From an uncultured Prevotellaceae bacterium (GTDB lineage: Bacteria; Bacteroidota; Bacteroidia; Bacteroidales; Bacteroidaceae): a stretch of 32,299 nucleotides of DNA. The translations under genes were made by a program, and so were the position numbers. Below are positions 8,274 to 16,549 of this stretch, piece by piece (positions within the stretch are counted from its first letter, which is position 1; each line of letters opens with the position of its first letter). The stretch covers positions 1-32,299 of the forward strand of contig CACYKE010000031.1 of assembly GCA_902774925.1 (NCBI GenBank), read 5' to 3'. Under the pieces are notes generated by a model. It had not been told where the DNA came from and made no database searches. It saw only the letters and a list, made by a program, of their open reading frames with translations.

Positions 8274-8292
8274 GTACCTATTTATTAGGTAC
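8274..8292. repeat. Short inverted repeat at the predicted 5' end of the pepP-like mRNA
   Basis: gtaccta (8274-8280) and taggtac (8286-8292) are perfect complements around a 5-base loop. The leftward promoter predicts transcription starting near 8297, so the RNA would begin with this hairpin. It could be an mRNA-stabilising stem or an operator; sequence alone does not say which. Confidence 0.5.
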
Positions 8293-8302
8293 ATAATCGG
8301 GG

Positions 8303-8334
8303 CAAAGTTACGAAAAAACGAACAAAATACCAAA
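8303..8334 (-). promoter_or_regulatory. Bacteroidetes-type promoter for the pepP-like/C1/recJ/recQ genes
   Basis: On the minus strand TTTG (8334-8331) is followed after exactly 20 bases by TAACTTTG (8310-8303), matching the TTTG/TAnnTTTG consensus of the Bacteroidetes primary sigma factor. Predicted start near 8297, giving a 5' leader of about 47 bases. Confidence 0.75.
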
Positions 8335-8383
8335 GAAAATCGACTTTTATTTGAGTTTTCTTTCCTTTTCCGAAAAAAATTCG

Positions 8384-8391
8384 TACCTTCG
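8384..8391 (+). promoter_or_regulatory. Probable -7 element for truA
   Basis: TACCTTCG matches TAnnTTTG with one change and has the same flanks (ttcg before, cg after) as the -7 box at 11909. No convincing TTTG lies 19-21 bases upstream. It is only 9 bases from the truA ATG, so the transcript would be nearly leaderless. Confidence 0.55.
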
Positions 8392-8400
8392 CGGACTGTT

Positions 8401-9129
8401 ATGAGGTACTTTATCTGGTTTGGTTACGACGGAACGCAGTATCATGGTTGGCAAATCCAGCCCAATGGCATCACGGTGCAGAGCGAATTGCAGCACTGTT
8501 TGTCGTTGCTGTTGCGCGAGGAAGTCAGCATCACAGGTGCTGGACGTACGGACACGGGTGTCCACGCCCGTCGCATGGCGGCTCATTTTGATACCGAACA
8601 GCTTGTCGATACGCTCATGTTAGCAAAAAAACTGAATGGTCTGTTGCATCACGACATTGCCGTTTACAGCATTGAACCTGTTGCCGCCGACCTTCACGCC
8701 CGTTTTTCAGCAGTTTCCCGTACCTATCGCTATTATGTGCATACCCGCAAGGATCCGTTTCTTTGTACGTATTCCCTTGAACTGCACTACCAGCTTGACT
8801 ATGCGCTGATGAACGAAGCCGGGCGCATCCTTATGGAATACGACGATTTCGGTGCTTTCTGCAAGGCGGGCAGTGATGTCAAGACGACGCTCTGTCACGT
8901 GACTCATGCCCAGTGGCACCAGACGTCGCCTACGACGTGGTATTTTGAGATTACTGCCAACCGTTTCCTGCGTAACATGGTGCGTGCCGTCGTGGGTACC
9001 CTCGTCGAGGTCGGACGAGGACGTATGACGCTCGACGATTTCCGTCAGGTGATAGAAGGAAAACAACGTACTCAGGCAGGCGAATCGATGCCTGCAAAAG
9101 CATTGTTTCTTGAAGATGTAAGTTATTGA
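8401..9129 (+). CDS. truA: tRNA pseudouridine(38-40) synthase TruA
   Basis: Isomerises uridines 38-40 in the anticodon arm of tRNAs to pseudouridine. The 242-residue product starts with the family's RYFIWFGYDGTQYHGWQIQP strand and has the catalytic motif GAGRTDTGVHA (Asp in RTD) near residues 49-59, followed by the second-domain motifs FCKAGSDVKTT and NRFLRNMVRAVVGTLVEVG. Length and motif order are those of bacterial TruA. The start ATG lies only about 5 bases after the predicted transcription start. Its TGA overlaps the ATG of the following transporter gene (TGATG), so the two are probably translated together. Confidence 0.96.
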   Translation: MRYFIWFGYDGTQYHGWQIQPNGITVQSELQHCLSLLLREEVSITGAGRTDTGVHARRMAAHFDTEQLVDTLMLAKKLNGLLHHDIAVYSIEPVAADLHARFSAVSRTYRYYVHTRKDPFLCTYSLELHYQLDYALMNEAGRILMEYDDFGAFCKAGSDVKTTLCHVTHAQWHQTSPTTWYFEITANRFLRNMVRAVVGTLVEVGRGRMTLDDFRQVIEGKQRTQAGESMPAKALFLEDVSY

Positions 9130-10049
9130 TGATGTGGTTAATACTCGCTTTTATGTCAGCAGCACTTTTAGGCTGCTACGACTCACTGAAGAAGAAGGCA
9201 CTGCGCGACAATGCCGTGCTGCCGATCTTGTTTCTCAACACGTTTTTTTCGTCGCTCATCTTCCTGCCGTTCATCGTGCTCAGTGCCACCACTGACACCC
9301 TCGACGGCACGATGGTTCACGTGACCTCGGGCGGATGGGACATGCACAAATACATTCTCCTCAAGGCATTCATCGTTCTCTCTAGTTGGTTGTTGGGCTA
9401 TTTTGGCATGAAACACCTGCCGCTTACGATTGTCGGACCTATCAATGCCACACGACCCGTCATGGTGCTTGTGGGTGCCTTGCTGGTGTTTGGCGAACGG
9501 CTCAACGCGTGGCAGTGGGCGGGTGTGCTGTTGACTATCGTCTCCTATATCCTTCTCAGACGCAGTGGTAAGAAGGATGGCATCGACTTCCGTCATGACC
9601 ACTGGATATGGATGATTATCGGTGCCGCAGTCCTCGGTGCAGTTAGCGGACTCTACGATAAATTCCTCATGGCGCCTGTTAGTGAGGGCGGTATCGGTCT
9701 TGACCGCATGATGGTGCAGTCGTGGTACAACATCTACCAGTGTTTCATCATGTTGACTATGTTGTTGGTATTATGGTGGCCTAAGCACCACGAGACGACT
9801 CCCTTCCGCTGGGACTGGGCTATCATTGGTGTCAGCATCTTCCTCTCTACGGCCGATTTCATGTATTTCTATTCCTTGTCGGAACCCGATGCCATGATCA
9901 GTATTGTTTCTATGATTCGTCGTGGCAGTGTGTTGGTCAGTTTTCTCTTTGGAGCCATATTCTTTCATGAGAAGAATCTCAAAGCAAAAGCTCTCGACTT
10001 GGCACTGGTATTCATTGGTTTGGTGCTTCTATACATCGGTTCAGAGTAA
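9129..10049 (+). CDS. EamA/DMT-family transporter
   Basis: Inner-membrane drug/metabolite transporter of the EamA type. The product of about 306 residues has roughly ten hydrophobic helices in two EamA repeats. The first ends near LTIVSYILLRRSG and the second near LALVFIGLVLLYIGSE, each with the characteristic GE(R/K) and helix-10 pattern (FGERLNAWQWAG; FHEKNLKAKALD). The substrate cannot be predicted. I chose the ATG at 9129, which overlaps the truA stop as TGATG, rather than the TTG at 9126; a second ATG follows immediately at 9132. The gene ends 76 bases before trpS, whose own promoter lies in that gap. Confidence 0.85.
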   Translation: MMWLILAFMSAALLGCYDSLKKKALRDNAVLPILFLNTFFSSLIFLPFIVLSATTDTLDGTMVHVTSGGWDMHKYILLKAFIVLSSWLLGYFGMKHLPLTIVGPINATRPVMVLVGALLVFGERLNAWQWAGVLLTIVSYILLRRSGKKDGIDFRHDHWIWMIIGAAVLGAVSGLYDKFLMAPVSEGGIGLDRMMVQSWYNIYQCFIMLTMLLVLWWPKHHETTPFRWDWAIIGVSIFLSTADFMYFYSLSEPDAMISIVSMIRRGSVLVSFLFGAIFFHEKNLKAKALDLALVFIGLVLLYIGSE

Positions 10050-10064
10050 AAAGTACACTTTTTA

Positions 10065-10098
10065 TTTGGCTGTTCGCTGAATTATTCGTACTTTTGCA
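10065..10098 (+). promoter_or_regulatory. Promoter for trpS
   Basis: TTTG (10065-10068), 20 bases, TACTTTTG (10089-10096) followed by CA: a full match to the Bacteroidetes consensus. The predicted leader is about 25 bases. An A/T-rich palindrome at 10047-10064 (taaaaag/cttttta) sits just upstream and may be a weak terminator for the preceding transporter gene. Confidence 0.8.
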
Positions 10099-10125
10099 GT
10101 CAGTTTTAAAATTGTATATAGAATT

Positions 10126-11217
10126 ATGGGAAAAATTATACTTACAGGCGACCGTCCGACAGGTAAACTTCACCTCGGACATTATATTGGTTCGCTGCGT
10201 CGTCGTGTAGAACTTCAGAATGCCGGCGACTTTGACAAGATGTTTGTGTTTATGGCTGACGTACAGGCTCTGACGGATAATGCCGACAATCCGGAGAAGA
10301 TTCGTCAGAACATCATCGAGGTGGCACTCGACTACCTCGCTGCTGGTCTCGACCCAGAGAAGTGCACGCTGTTCATCCAAAGCCAGATTACTGAATTGGC
10401 CGAGCTGACCACTTATCTGATGAATCTCGTCTCGGTGAGCCGCGTACAGCGCAACCCGACCGTGAAGACAGAGGTGAAGATGCGTGGTTTCGAGGGCGAG
10501 AGCATCCCCTTGGGCTTCTTCTGCTACCCTGTGTCGCAGGCTGCCGATATCACGCTGTTCAAGGCTACTACCGTTCCTGCTGGTGAAGATCAGGAACCGA
10601 TGCTTGAGGTTACGCGCGAACTGGTGCGCCGCTTCAATCAGGTCTATGCCCCCGTTTTGGTGGAGCCCAATATCATGCTGCCTGAGAACGCTACCGCCCG
10701 TCGTCTGCCAGGAACGGACGGCAAGGAGAAGATGTCGAAGTCGCTGGGTAACTGCATCTATCTCTCGGACGATGCCGACAGCGTATGGCAGAAGGTGCGC
10801 TCGATGTACACCGACCCCGAGCACATCAACCTGAACGACCCAGGTCACGTGGAGGGCAATGCTGTATTTACCTATCTCGACGCTTTTTCGAAACCTGAGC
10901 ACTTTGCACAGTATTGGCCTGAGTACCAGAACCTCGATGAATTGAAGGACCATTATCGTCGCGGTGGCCTGGGCGATATGAAGTGCAAGAAGTTCCTGAA
11001 CCAGATACTCAACGAGTTCCTCGAGCCCATGCGTCAGCGTCGTCATGAGTTCGAACAGGACATCCCCGAAATCTATAATATATTAAAGAAAGGTACGGAG
11101 AAGGCTCGTGAGACTGCCGCTCAGACCATGGACGAGGTGCGACGCGCCATGCAGATCAACTACTTCGACGACGTTGAGCTCATCCGCAGTCAGGCTGAGC
11201 GTTTCCGTGCAAAATAA
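10126..11217 (+). CDS. trpS: Tryptophan--tRNA ligase
   Basis: Class I aminoacyl-tRNA synthetase that charges tRNA-Trp. The 363-residue product has the HIGH-type motif at residues 16-19 ([14 protein letters not shown]) and KMSKS at 202-206 ([11 protein letters not shown]), plus the conserved VQALTD, the pre-KMSKS segment LPGTDG and a helical C-terminal anticodon-binding region ending in SQAERFRAK. It is somewhat longer than the roughly 330-residue enterobacterial enzyme. It has its own promoter with a 20-base spacer, is followed after 31 bases by a small outer-membrane protein gene, and no terminator is visible between them. Identification is secure. Confidence 0.97.
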   Translation: MGKIILTGDRPTGKLHLGHYIGSLRRRVELQNAGDFDKMFVFMADVQALTDNADNPEKIRQNIIEVALDYLAAGLDPEKCTLFIQSQITELAELTTYLMNLVSVSRVQRNPTVKTEVKMRGFEGESIPLGFFCYPVSQAADITLFKATTVPAGEDQEPMLEVTRELVRRFNQVYAPVLVEPNIMLPENATARRLPGTDGKEKMSKSLGNCIYLSDDADSVWQKVRSMYTDPEHINLNDPGHVEGNAVFTYLDAFSKPEHFAQYWPEYQNLDELKDHYRRGGLGDMKCKKFLNQILNEFLEPMRQRRHEFEQDIPEIYNILKKGTEKARETAAQTMDEVRRAMQINYFDDVELIRSQAERFRAK

Positions 11218-11248
11218 CGTAATAATTAATTCCTAAAATTGATAAGGT

Positions 11249-11845
11249 ATGAAAAAGTTTTTAGTATCAATCATTGCTATTCTGATGGCAGCACCTTCCT
11301 TCGCTCAATTCTCGAGCGGTGGTTTCGAACTCGACAAAGAGAGCCTGTATTATGGTGTACGCTTCGGTGGTACCATAGCTTCGCTCAATGGTGACGTCTC
11401 TGTAGGCTCCAAGTTCGGCATAACTCTTGCCGGTGTCATCGGCCTGCGCCTCTCCAGCTCAACTCCTGTATTTCTCGAGTCAGGTCTTTACTATACCCAG
11501 CGTGGTGCCAAGGAAGGGAATATCGAAATTACCCACAACAACCTCGAAATTCCCCTGGTCATCAAGTATGGCTTTAAGGCCAACGAGCACATTGCTGTCC
11601 TTCCCTTCATAGGACCCTACTTCGCCTATGCCGTCAGTTCTGAGTGGAAAGTCAAGAATGGGAGCAATGATATAAGTTACCGTCCCAAACGCAACAACAT
11701 GGGTTTCAAGCTCGGTTGCGGTGCTGAATATAATAAGATTTATGCTGAAGTAGGCTATCAGTTTGCCGCGACGAACTTCCTCGACGACGACGATCACTCC
11801 GCCCACAATAACGCCTTCTTCTTCAACCTCGGCGTAAATTTCTAA
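11249..11845 (+). CDS. Small outer-membrane beta-barrel protein (PorT-like)
   Basis: The 198-residue product starts with a clear signal peptide (MKKFLVSIIAILMAAPSFA, then QFSSGG) and consists of alternating amphipathic strands ending in the aromatic residue of FFFNLGVNF, typical of an outer-membrane beta-barrel of the OMP_b-brl_2/PorT-like type. Recognisable strands include LYYGVRFGGTIASLNG, FLESGLYYTQRG and AEVGYQFAATNF. A specific function is not known; true PorT belongs to the type IX secretion system but many PorT-family barrels do not. It lies 31 bases after trpS. A strong terminator hairpin follows at 11871-11906. Confidence 0.8.
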   Translation: MKKFLVSIIAILMAAPSFAQFSSGGFELDKESLYYGVRFGGTIASLNGDVSVGSKFGITLAGVIGLRLSSSTPVFLESGLYYTQRGAKEGNIEITHNNLEIPLVIKYGFKANEHIAVLPFIGPYFAYAVSSEWKVKNGSNDISYRPKRNNMGFKLGCGAEYNKIYAEVGYQFAATNFLDDDDHSAHNNAFFFNLGVNF

Positions 11846-11870
11846 CAAGATAACAGTTAAGAGTTGAAAA

Positions 11871-11906
11871 AAGGTGGGCTGATGTTTGGTCAGCTCACTT
11901 TTTTTT
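11871..11906 (+). terminator. Rho-independent terminator after the barrel gene
   Basis: gtgggctga (11874-11882) pairs with tcagctcac (11890-11898) with one G-U pair, extendable by aag/ctt. A 7-base loop and a run of eight T residues complete it. The loop contains the -33 element of the next promoter, so the two signals are interleaved. Confidence 0.85.
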
Positions 11907-11918
11907 CGTACCTTCGCA
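11885..11918 (+). promoter_or_regulatory. Promoter for the LysM/PorT-like/POT/EEP operon
   Basis: TTTG (11885-11888), exactly 20 bases, TACCTTCG (11909-11916) followed by CA. It matches the Bacteroidetes consensus with one change in the -7 box, the same TTCG variant seen before truA. Predicted leader about 22 bases before the ATG at 11944. Confidence 0.75.
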
Positions 11919-11943
11919 GGCGATAATATCGAAAGCGTAAAAG

Positions 11944-13314
11944 ATGATGAAAAGAGACATACGATATTGGTTGCTGGCGGCGGTGGTGGCACTGAGTGCT
12001 GAGACAGTGTTGGCACAGCAGGTGTTTAAGGACTTGCACGAGGTGAAGAAGAAGGAGACAATCTTCGGTATTGCCCGTGACAATGGGCTGACGGTGCAGG
12101 AACTGATAGACGCGAATCCCGAGATGAACCAGCCGGGCTATGAGCTGAAGAAGGGCGATGTAATCAAGATTCCGTTTAAGAAAGGTCAGGAGCCGAAAGA
12201 CATTGTGAATCCGACGGCGGAGTCGCCAGTAAAGCCCAGCGTCGGCACGGACATGAGGAACAGGGCTATCCGCATCGGCGTGATGTTACCGTTGCACAAC
12301 GACAATGGCGACGGCAAACGCATGGTGGAATACTACCGTGGTGTGCTGATGGCGCTGGATAGTCTGAAGGCAAGCGGTATTTCGACGGACATCCGTGCGT
12401 GGAACGTGCCTGAGGATAAGGACATCCGGCTGACGCTGCTGGAGAAGCACGTGGCTGACCGTGATCTGATTATTGGTCCGCTGTATACGAAGCAGTTGAA
12501 GCCGTTGGCTGACTTTGCGAAGGCCAACAACATCAGAGTGCTGATACCGTTTAGCATCAATTCGACGGAGGTGTACGACAACGACTGTCTGTATCAGGTG
12601 TTCCAGAACGGCAATACACTGAACGAGTCGTATGTGTTCCGTTTCTACCAGCGTTATAAGAATTCGCACGTGGTCATCATCGACTGCAACGACTCGACGA
12701 GTACGAAGGGTGCGTTTACACAGACGTTGCGCAGGAAGCTGGAGCAGGAGGGAATGGTGTATTCGATAACAAACCTGAAGTCGAGCGAGTCGATGTTTAA
12801 AAAATGTTTCTCGACGACGCAGCCCAATGTGGTGGTGCTGAACACGAGCCGTTCGCAGGAGCTGAACCTGGTCTTTGCTAAGCTGAGCGGACTGATGCTG
12901 ACGACCCCGGGACTGAAGATTTCGATGTTCGGATATCCGGAATGGCTGATGTACACTAGCAAGCATCTGGACAATTTCTATAAGTTTGACGTCTGTGTGC
13001 CGACGACATACTATATGGATCCGTTGTCGCCCCGCACGGTGCGCTTCAACCAGAAGTACCGCACGAACTTCCATCAGGACATGCAGAAATACCACGTGAA
13101 ATATGCCGCGACGGGTTTCGACCACACGTACTTCATGGTGAAGGGCATGCACATGTATGGCAAGCATTTCATGGGTTCGTCGGGTACGGTGGGCTATATG
13201 CCCGTGCAGACACCACTGCACTTTGAGCGCATCGGCAATGGCGGCATGATGAACCGTACGGTGATGTTTGTGCACTACATGCCCGAACAGCGCGTGGAAA
13301 CCATCAAATTCTAA
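11944..13314 (+). CDS. LysM domain plus type 1 periplasmic-binding-fold protein
   Basis: The 456-residue product has a signal peptide (MMKRDIRYWLLAAVVALSAETVLA, then QQVF). A single LysM domain follows at about residues 32-76 (HEVKKKETIFGIARDNGLTV to YELKKGDVIKIP), then a proline-rich linker. From about residue 107 (RIGVMLPLHNDNGDG) there is a domain resembling the substrate-binding fold of leucine/isoleucine/valine-type receptors, with DLIIGPLYTKQLKPLADFA and GFDHTYFMVKGMHMYGKH as landmarks. LysM binds peptidoglycan, so the protein is probably anchored to the wall; no ligand or transporter partner is known to me. It is followed 6 bases later by a PorT-like barrel gene, which suggests the two work together in the envelope. 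Either of two adjacent ATG codons could be the start. Confidence 0.8.
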   Translation: MMKRDIRYWLLAAVVALSAETVLAQQVFKDLHEVKKKETIFGIARDNGLTVQELIDANPEMNQPGYELKKGDVIKIPFKKGQEPKDIVNPTAESPVKPSVGTDMRNRAIRIGVMLPLHNDNGDGKRMVEYYRGVLMALDSLKASGISTDIRAWNVPEDKDIRLTLLEKHVADRDLIIGPLYTKQLKPLADFAKANNIRVLIPFSINSTEVYDNDCLYQVFQNGNTLNESYVFRFYQRYKNSHVVIIDCNDSTSTKGAFTQTLRRKLEQEGMVYSITNLKSSESMFKKCFSTTQPNVVVLNTSRSQELNLVFAKLSGLMLTTPGLKISMFGYPEWLMYTSKHLDNFYKFDVCVPTTYYMDPLSPRTVRFNQKYRTNFHQDMQKYHVKYAATGFDHTYFMVKGMHMYGKHFMGSSGTVGYMPVQTPLHFERIGNGGMMNRTVMFVHYMPEQRVETIKF

Positions 13315-13320
13315 GCGACG

Positions 13321-14076
13321 ATGAGAAAACTACTGATACTGCTGTTGCTGGTGCCGATGGTGGCGAAAGCCCAAGTGGGTGAATACCGTTCGGACTTTGC
13401 CGTCGGCGTAAACGGTGGATATATGATGAGTCAGGTGTCGTTCCAGCCCGAAGTGCCACAGGGTTGGCTAGGCGGAATGACGGGCGGCGTGTCGTTCCGA
13501 TATACCTGCGAGAAATACTTCAAGAGCATCTGTGCCATCGTGGCTGAAGTGAATTACGCGCAGATGGGTTGGAAGGAGACGATAGAGGACAAAGACAACA
13601 ACCCCGTTTACTATTACGGCGACGATAACAAGGAGAATCCGCTGTATTATGAGCGTCGCATCAACTATATCCAGATACCCGTGATGGCCCGTTTGGGTTG
13701 GGGGCGCGAGCGCAAGGGCGTTCAGGCGTTCTTTCAGCTTGGTCCGCAGATAGGCATCTATATGGATGAGTCGACGAATACCAACGTCGAACCGTATCGT
13801 GCTACCGTGACGCCCCGTTCGTCGGTGGTGAAGGCCCAGGAGGATATGCCTGTTGAGAACAAGTTCGACTACGGCATCGTAGGCGGTGCGGGCATTGAAT
13901 TTTCGCTTCCGAAGATTGGCCATATCTTATTGGATGCACGCTACTATTTTGGTCTTGGCAACATCTACGGCAATTCGAAGCAGGACTACTTTGGCAAGTC
14001 GAACCAGCAGGCCATCGTCATCAAGATGAGCTATCTGTTTGACATCATAAAGACTAAAAACTCTAATATTAAATAA
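13321..14076 (+). CDS. PorT-like outer-membrane beta-barrel protein
   Basis: The 251-residue product has a signal peptide (MRKLLILLLLVPMVAKA, then QVGEY) and a PorT-family barrel pattern. VGVNGGYMMSQVSF is an early strand, IQIPVMARLGWG is the typical central strand, and LLDARYYFGLGNIYG with IVIKMSYLFDI are final strands. It lies between the LysM/binding-fold gene (6-base gap) and the POT transporter gene (2-base gap), so it is clearly part of that operon. Whether it is a true type IX secretion component cannot be shown from one gene. Its last codons (KTKNSNIK) come from an A/T-rich segment that loosely resembles the junction heptamer repeats. Confidence 0.78.
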   Translation: MRKLLILLLLVPMVAKAQVGEYRSDFAVGVNGGYMMSQVSFQPEVPQGWLGGMTGGVSFRYTCEKYFKSICAIVAEVNYAQMGWKETIEDKDNNPVYYYGDDNKENPLYYERRINYIQIPVMARLGWGRERKGVQAFFQLGPQIGIYMDESTNTNVEPYRATVTPRSSVVKAQEDMPVENKFDYGIVGGAGIEFSLPKIGHILLDARYYFGLGNIYGNSKQDYFGKSNQQAIVIKMSYLFDIIKTKNSNIK

Positions 14077-14078
14077 TT

Positions 14079-15608
14079 ATGTTTGAAGGACAACCGAAAG
14101 GACTATTTGCGTTGGCATTGGCCAACACCGGCGAGCGTTTTGGTTACTACACCATGCTCGCAGTTTTTGCTTTGTTCCTGAGAGCGAACTACGGACTGTC
14201 GCCAGCATTGGCAGGCACCATTTATAGTGCGTTTCTCATGTTAGTGTATTTCTTCCCGCTCATCGGTGGTATCATGGCCGACAAGTTCGGTTTTGGTAAG
14301 ATGGTGACCACGGGTATCATCATCATGTTTGCCGGCTACCTGCTGCTGTCGGTACCCCTGGGGGGAGACAGCGTGGCTCTGGTAGTGATGCTGGCGGCAC
14401 TGCTGCTCATCGGCTTCGGTACGGGACTGTTCAAGGGTAACCTCCAAGTGATGGTAGGCGACCTGTATAACGACCCGAAGTATGCCGACAAGCGCGACTC
14501 GGGATTCTCCATCTTCTATATGGCCATCAACATCGGTGCGCTGTTTGCACCTACGGCAGCCATCAAGATTAAGGAATATGCCGAGACGGCACTGGGTTAT
14601 TCGTCGAACGACGCTTATCACTTCTCGTTTGCCGTGGCATGTGCATCGCTGATTCTGTCGATTGCTATCTACTATGTGTTCCGTTCGACATTCCGTCATA
14701 CGGAGGGTGGCAAGAAGAAGGCTGCTGCCGCTGACACCGCTCCTGTCGAAGAACTGTCGAAGGAAGAGACCAAGCAGCGCATCGTGGCTCTGTGTCTGGT
14801 ATTTGCTGTAGTGATTTTCTTCTGGATGGCTTTCCACCAGAACGGTCTGTCGCTGACATACTTTGCCGACGAGTTTACGGCACAGTCGGCAGAGGGCCTG
14901 CAGGCGATGTGCTTCAACGTATGGAACCTCGTGGCCGTTATCTTTATCGTATATGCGCTGTTCTCGCTGTTCCAGAGCAAGACCTCGAAGGGCAAGACCA
15001 TCTCGGCCATCGTCATCATTGCCGCAGTGGCATTCCTTTGCTTGCAATATGATCCCGAGACTGGCGTGACCGTTTCCGCTCCTATCTTCCAGCAGTTTAA
15101 CCCGTTCTATGTCGTTGCGCTGACACCCGTGTCGATGGCTATCTTCGGTGCACTGGCTGCCAAGGGTAAGGAACCCTCGGCTCCACGTAAGATTGCCTAC
15201 GGTATGATTGTGGCCGCTGTTGCTTACGCCCTAATGGCCTTCGGTTCGTTTGGCCTGCCCATGCCGCAGACGACGATGGGTGCCGACGGCAATCCTGTAG
15301 CTGTCCATGTGGCTGACGTGACACCGAATCTGCTGATATCTGTTTACCTAGTGCTGACCTTCGGCGAGCTGTTGTTGTCGCCTATGGGTATCTCATTCGT
15401 TTCGAAGGTTGCTCCCCCGAAATACAAGGGTATGATGATGGGTGGCTGGTTTGTCGCTACGGCCATTGGTAACCAGCTTGTCGTCGTTGGCGGTCTGCTA
15501 TGGGGCGCTGTACCCCTGTGGGTATGCTGGAGCGTCTTCTTGGGCGTCTGTCTCGTTGCCGCCATCTTCATGTTTGCGATGATGAAGCGACTGGAGAAAG
15601 TATGTTAA
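14079..15608 (+). CDS. POT-family (proton-dependent oligopeptide) transporter
   Basis: Inner-membrane MFS transporter of the POT/PTR family, 509 residues with about 12-14 hydrophobic helices. Diagnostic motifs are ANTGERFGYYTM in helix 1 (E19, R20), GFGTGLFKGNLQVMVGDLY in the PTR2 signature region and RDSGFSIFYMAINIGALFAP in helix 5. Family members import di- and tripeptides with protons. The first glutamate of the ExxER proton-coupling motif is replaced by Asn (N16-T-G-E19-R20), so coupling may differ. A hydrophilic loop of about 35 residues (HTEGGKKKAAAADTAPVEEL) separates the two halves. The stop overlaps the start of the downstream gene by 7 bases. Confidence 0.88.
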   Translation: MFEGQPKGLFALALANTGERFGYYTMLAVFALFLRANYGLSPALAGTIYSAFLMLVYFFPLIGGIMADKFGFGKMVTTGIIIMFAGYLLLSVPLGGDSVALVVMLAALLLIGFGTGLFKGNLQVMVGDLYNDPKYADKRDSGFSIFYMAINIGALFAPTAAIKIKEYAETALGYSSNDAYHFSFAVACASLILSIAIYYVFRSTFRHTEGGKKKAAAADTAPVEELSKEETKQRIVALCLVFAVVIFFWMAFHQNGLSLTYFADEFTAQSAEGLQAMCFNVWNLVAVIFIVYALFSLFQSKTSKGKTISAIVIIAAVAFLCLQYDPETGVTVSAPIFQQFNPFYVVALTPVSMAIFGALAAKGKEPSAPRKIAYGMIVAAVAYALMAFGSFGLPMPQTTMGADGNPVAVHVADVTPNLLISVYLVLTFGELLLSPMGISFVSKVAPPKYKGMMMGGWFVATAIGNQLVVVGGLLWGAVPLWVCWSVFLGVCLVAAIFMFAMMKRLEKVC

Positions 15609-16549
15609 GTTTGCTACTGGCATCATGGTTGACGCTCGTGGAACTGAACTGCGAGAATCTCTTTGACTGCCAACATGATTCACTGAAGCAGGACACCGAG
15701 TGGTTGCCTGCTTCAGTACGTAATTGGACTCCCGCACGTTATTGGCGCAAGGTGAACAGCATCGGGCAGGAGATACTGTCGTGTCAGGATGACGGAATAC
15801 CCGACCTCGTGGCACTGGTGGAAGTGGAGAACGATAGCGTCATCTTTGATTTGACGCGACGTTCGCTGTTGCGGCATGCAGGGTATGAATACCTGATGAC
15901 GCAATCGCCGGACGTCAGAGGGATAGATGTTGCACTGTTGTACCAACCGATGACGTTCCGGCCGCTGTGCTGTGATTATCTGGAGGTGGAGCCGTTGGAA
16001 GGAATGCGACCAACGCGCGACGTGCTTTATGTTCAGGGGGAAACCCTGAACCGCGGGGATGTCGCTGGGGGAAGCAGCGGGCGCGATACGTTGCATGTGT
16101 TCGTGGTTCATGCGCCGAGCCGGTTTGGCGGTGAGCATCCGACGCGGCCTAACCGTCGGGTGGTGATGGAAAGAATTATGCAGGTTGTCAGGGAATTGCC
16201 AGAGGATGCAAAAGTTATTATTGCTGGCGATTTCAACGACTATGACGACAGTCCGTCGTTGCAGTATTTGGAGCAGCAAGGACTCATCAATGTCACTCGT
16301 GAGGCACGCGGCAGTAACGGCGCTCAGGGGACGTACCGCTATCAGGGGGAGTGGGAGAGTATTGACCACGTCCTTGTTAGTCGTGTGTTGCGCGATTTCG
16401 TTGCGGAGTCCTTCATCAATGACGCCCCGTTTCTGTTGGAGGAGGACAAAAAATACGGAGGAGTCAAGCCCCTCCGCACTTATAATGGTTATCGTTATCA
16501 GCGTGGATTTAGCGACCATCTGCCGCTTGTCGTCCGTTTCCGCTTCTAA
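15602..16549 (+). CDS. Endonuclease/exonuclease/phosphatase-fold protein
   Basis: The product from ATG 15602 is 315 residues. An in-frame ORF begins at 15500 inside the transporter gene, but the later start gives a hydrophobic N-terminus followed by the fold's first motif (MLSLLLASWLTLVELNCENLFD) and overlaps the upstream stop as ATGTTAA. The EEP motifs are all present: VELNCENLFD (Asn), LVALVEVEND (metal Glu), VFVVHAPSRFGG (His), IIAGDFNDYDDSPS (Asp and Asn), SIDHVLVS and FSDHLPLVVRF (catalytic His). The fold covers nucleases, sphingomyelinases and inositol phosphatases, so the substrate is open. The weak N-terminal signal suggests export. The gene converges with an MFS gene only 10 bases away. 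Confidence 0.87.
   Translation: MLSLLLASWLTLVELNCENLFDCQHDSLKQDTEWLPASVRNWTPARYWRKVNSIGQEILSCQDDGIPDLVALVEVENDSVIFDLTRRSLLRHAGYEYLMTQSPDVRGIDVALLYQPMTFRPLCCDYLEVEPLEGMRPTRDVLYVQGETLNRGDVAGGSSGRDTLHVFVVHAPSRFGGEHPTRPNRRVVMERIMQVVRELPEDAKVIIAGDFNDYDDSPSLQYLEQQGLINVTREARGSNGAQGTYRYQGEWESIDHVLVSRVLRDFVAESFINDAPFLLEEDKKYGGVKPLRTYNGYRYQRGFSDHLPLVVRFRF
16448..16476 (-). terminator. Terminator for the leftward MFS gene, inside the EEP gene
   Basis: On the minus strand cggagg and cctccg (16476-16471 and 16461-16456) form a 6-bp GC-rich stem, followed by TA and six T residues. It lies about 84 bases past the MFS stop codon, within the C-terminal coding region of the convergent gene. Confidence 0.6.

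Noticed and set aside
10012-11046. A 344-codon antisense ORF over trpS (and similar ones over 12286-13275, 14241-15047 and 26959-27591)
   Set aside because: All lie opposite well-identified genes and appear to result from codon bias.
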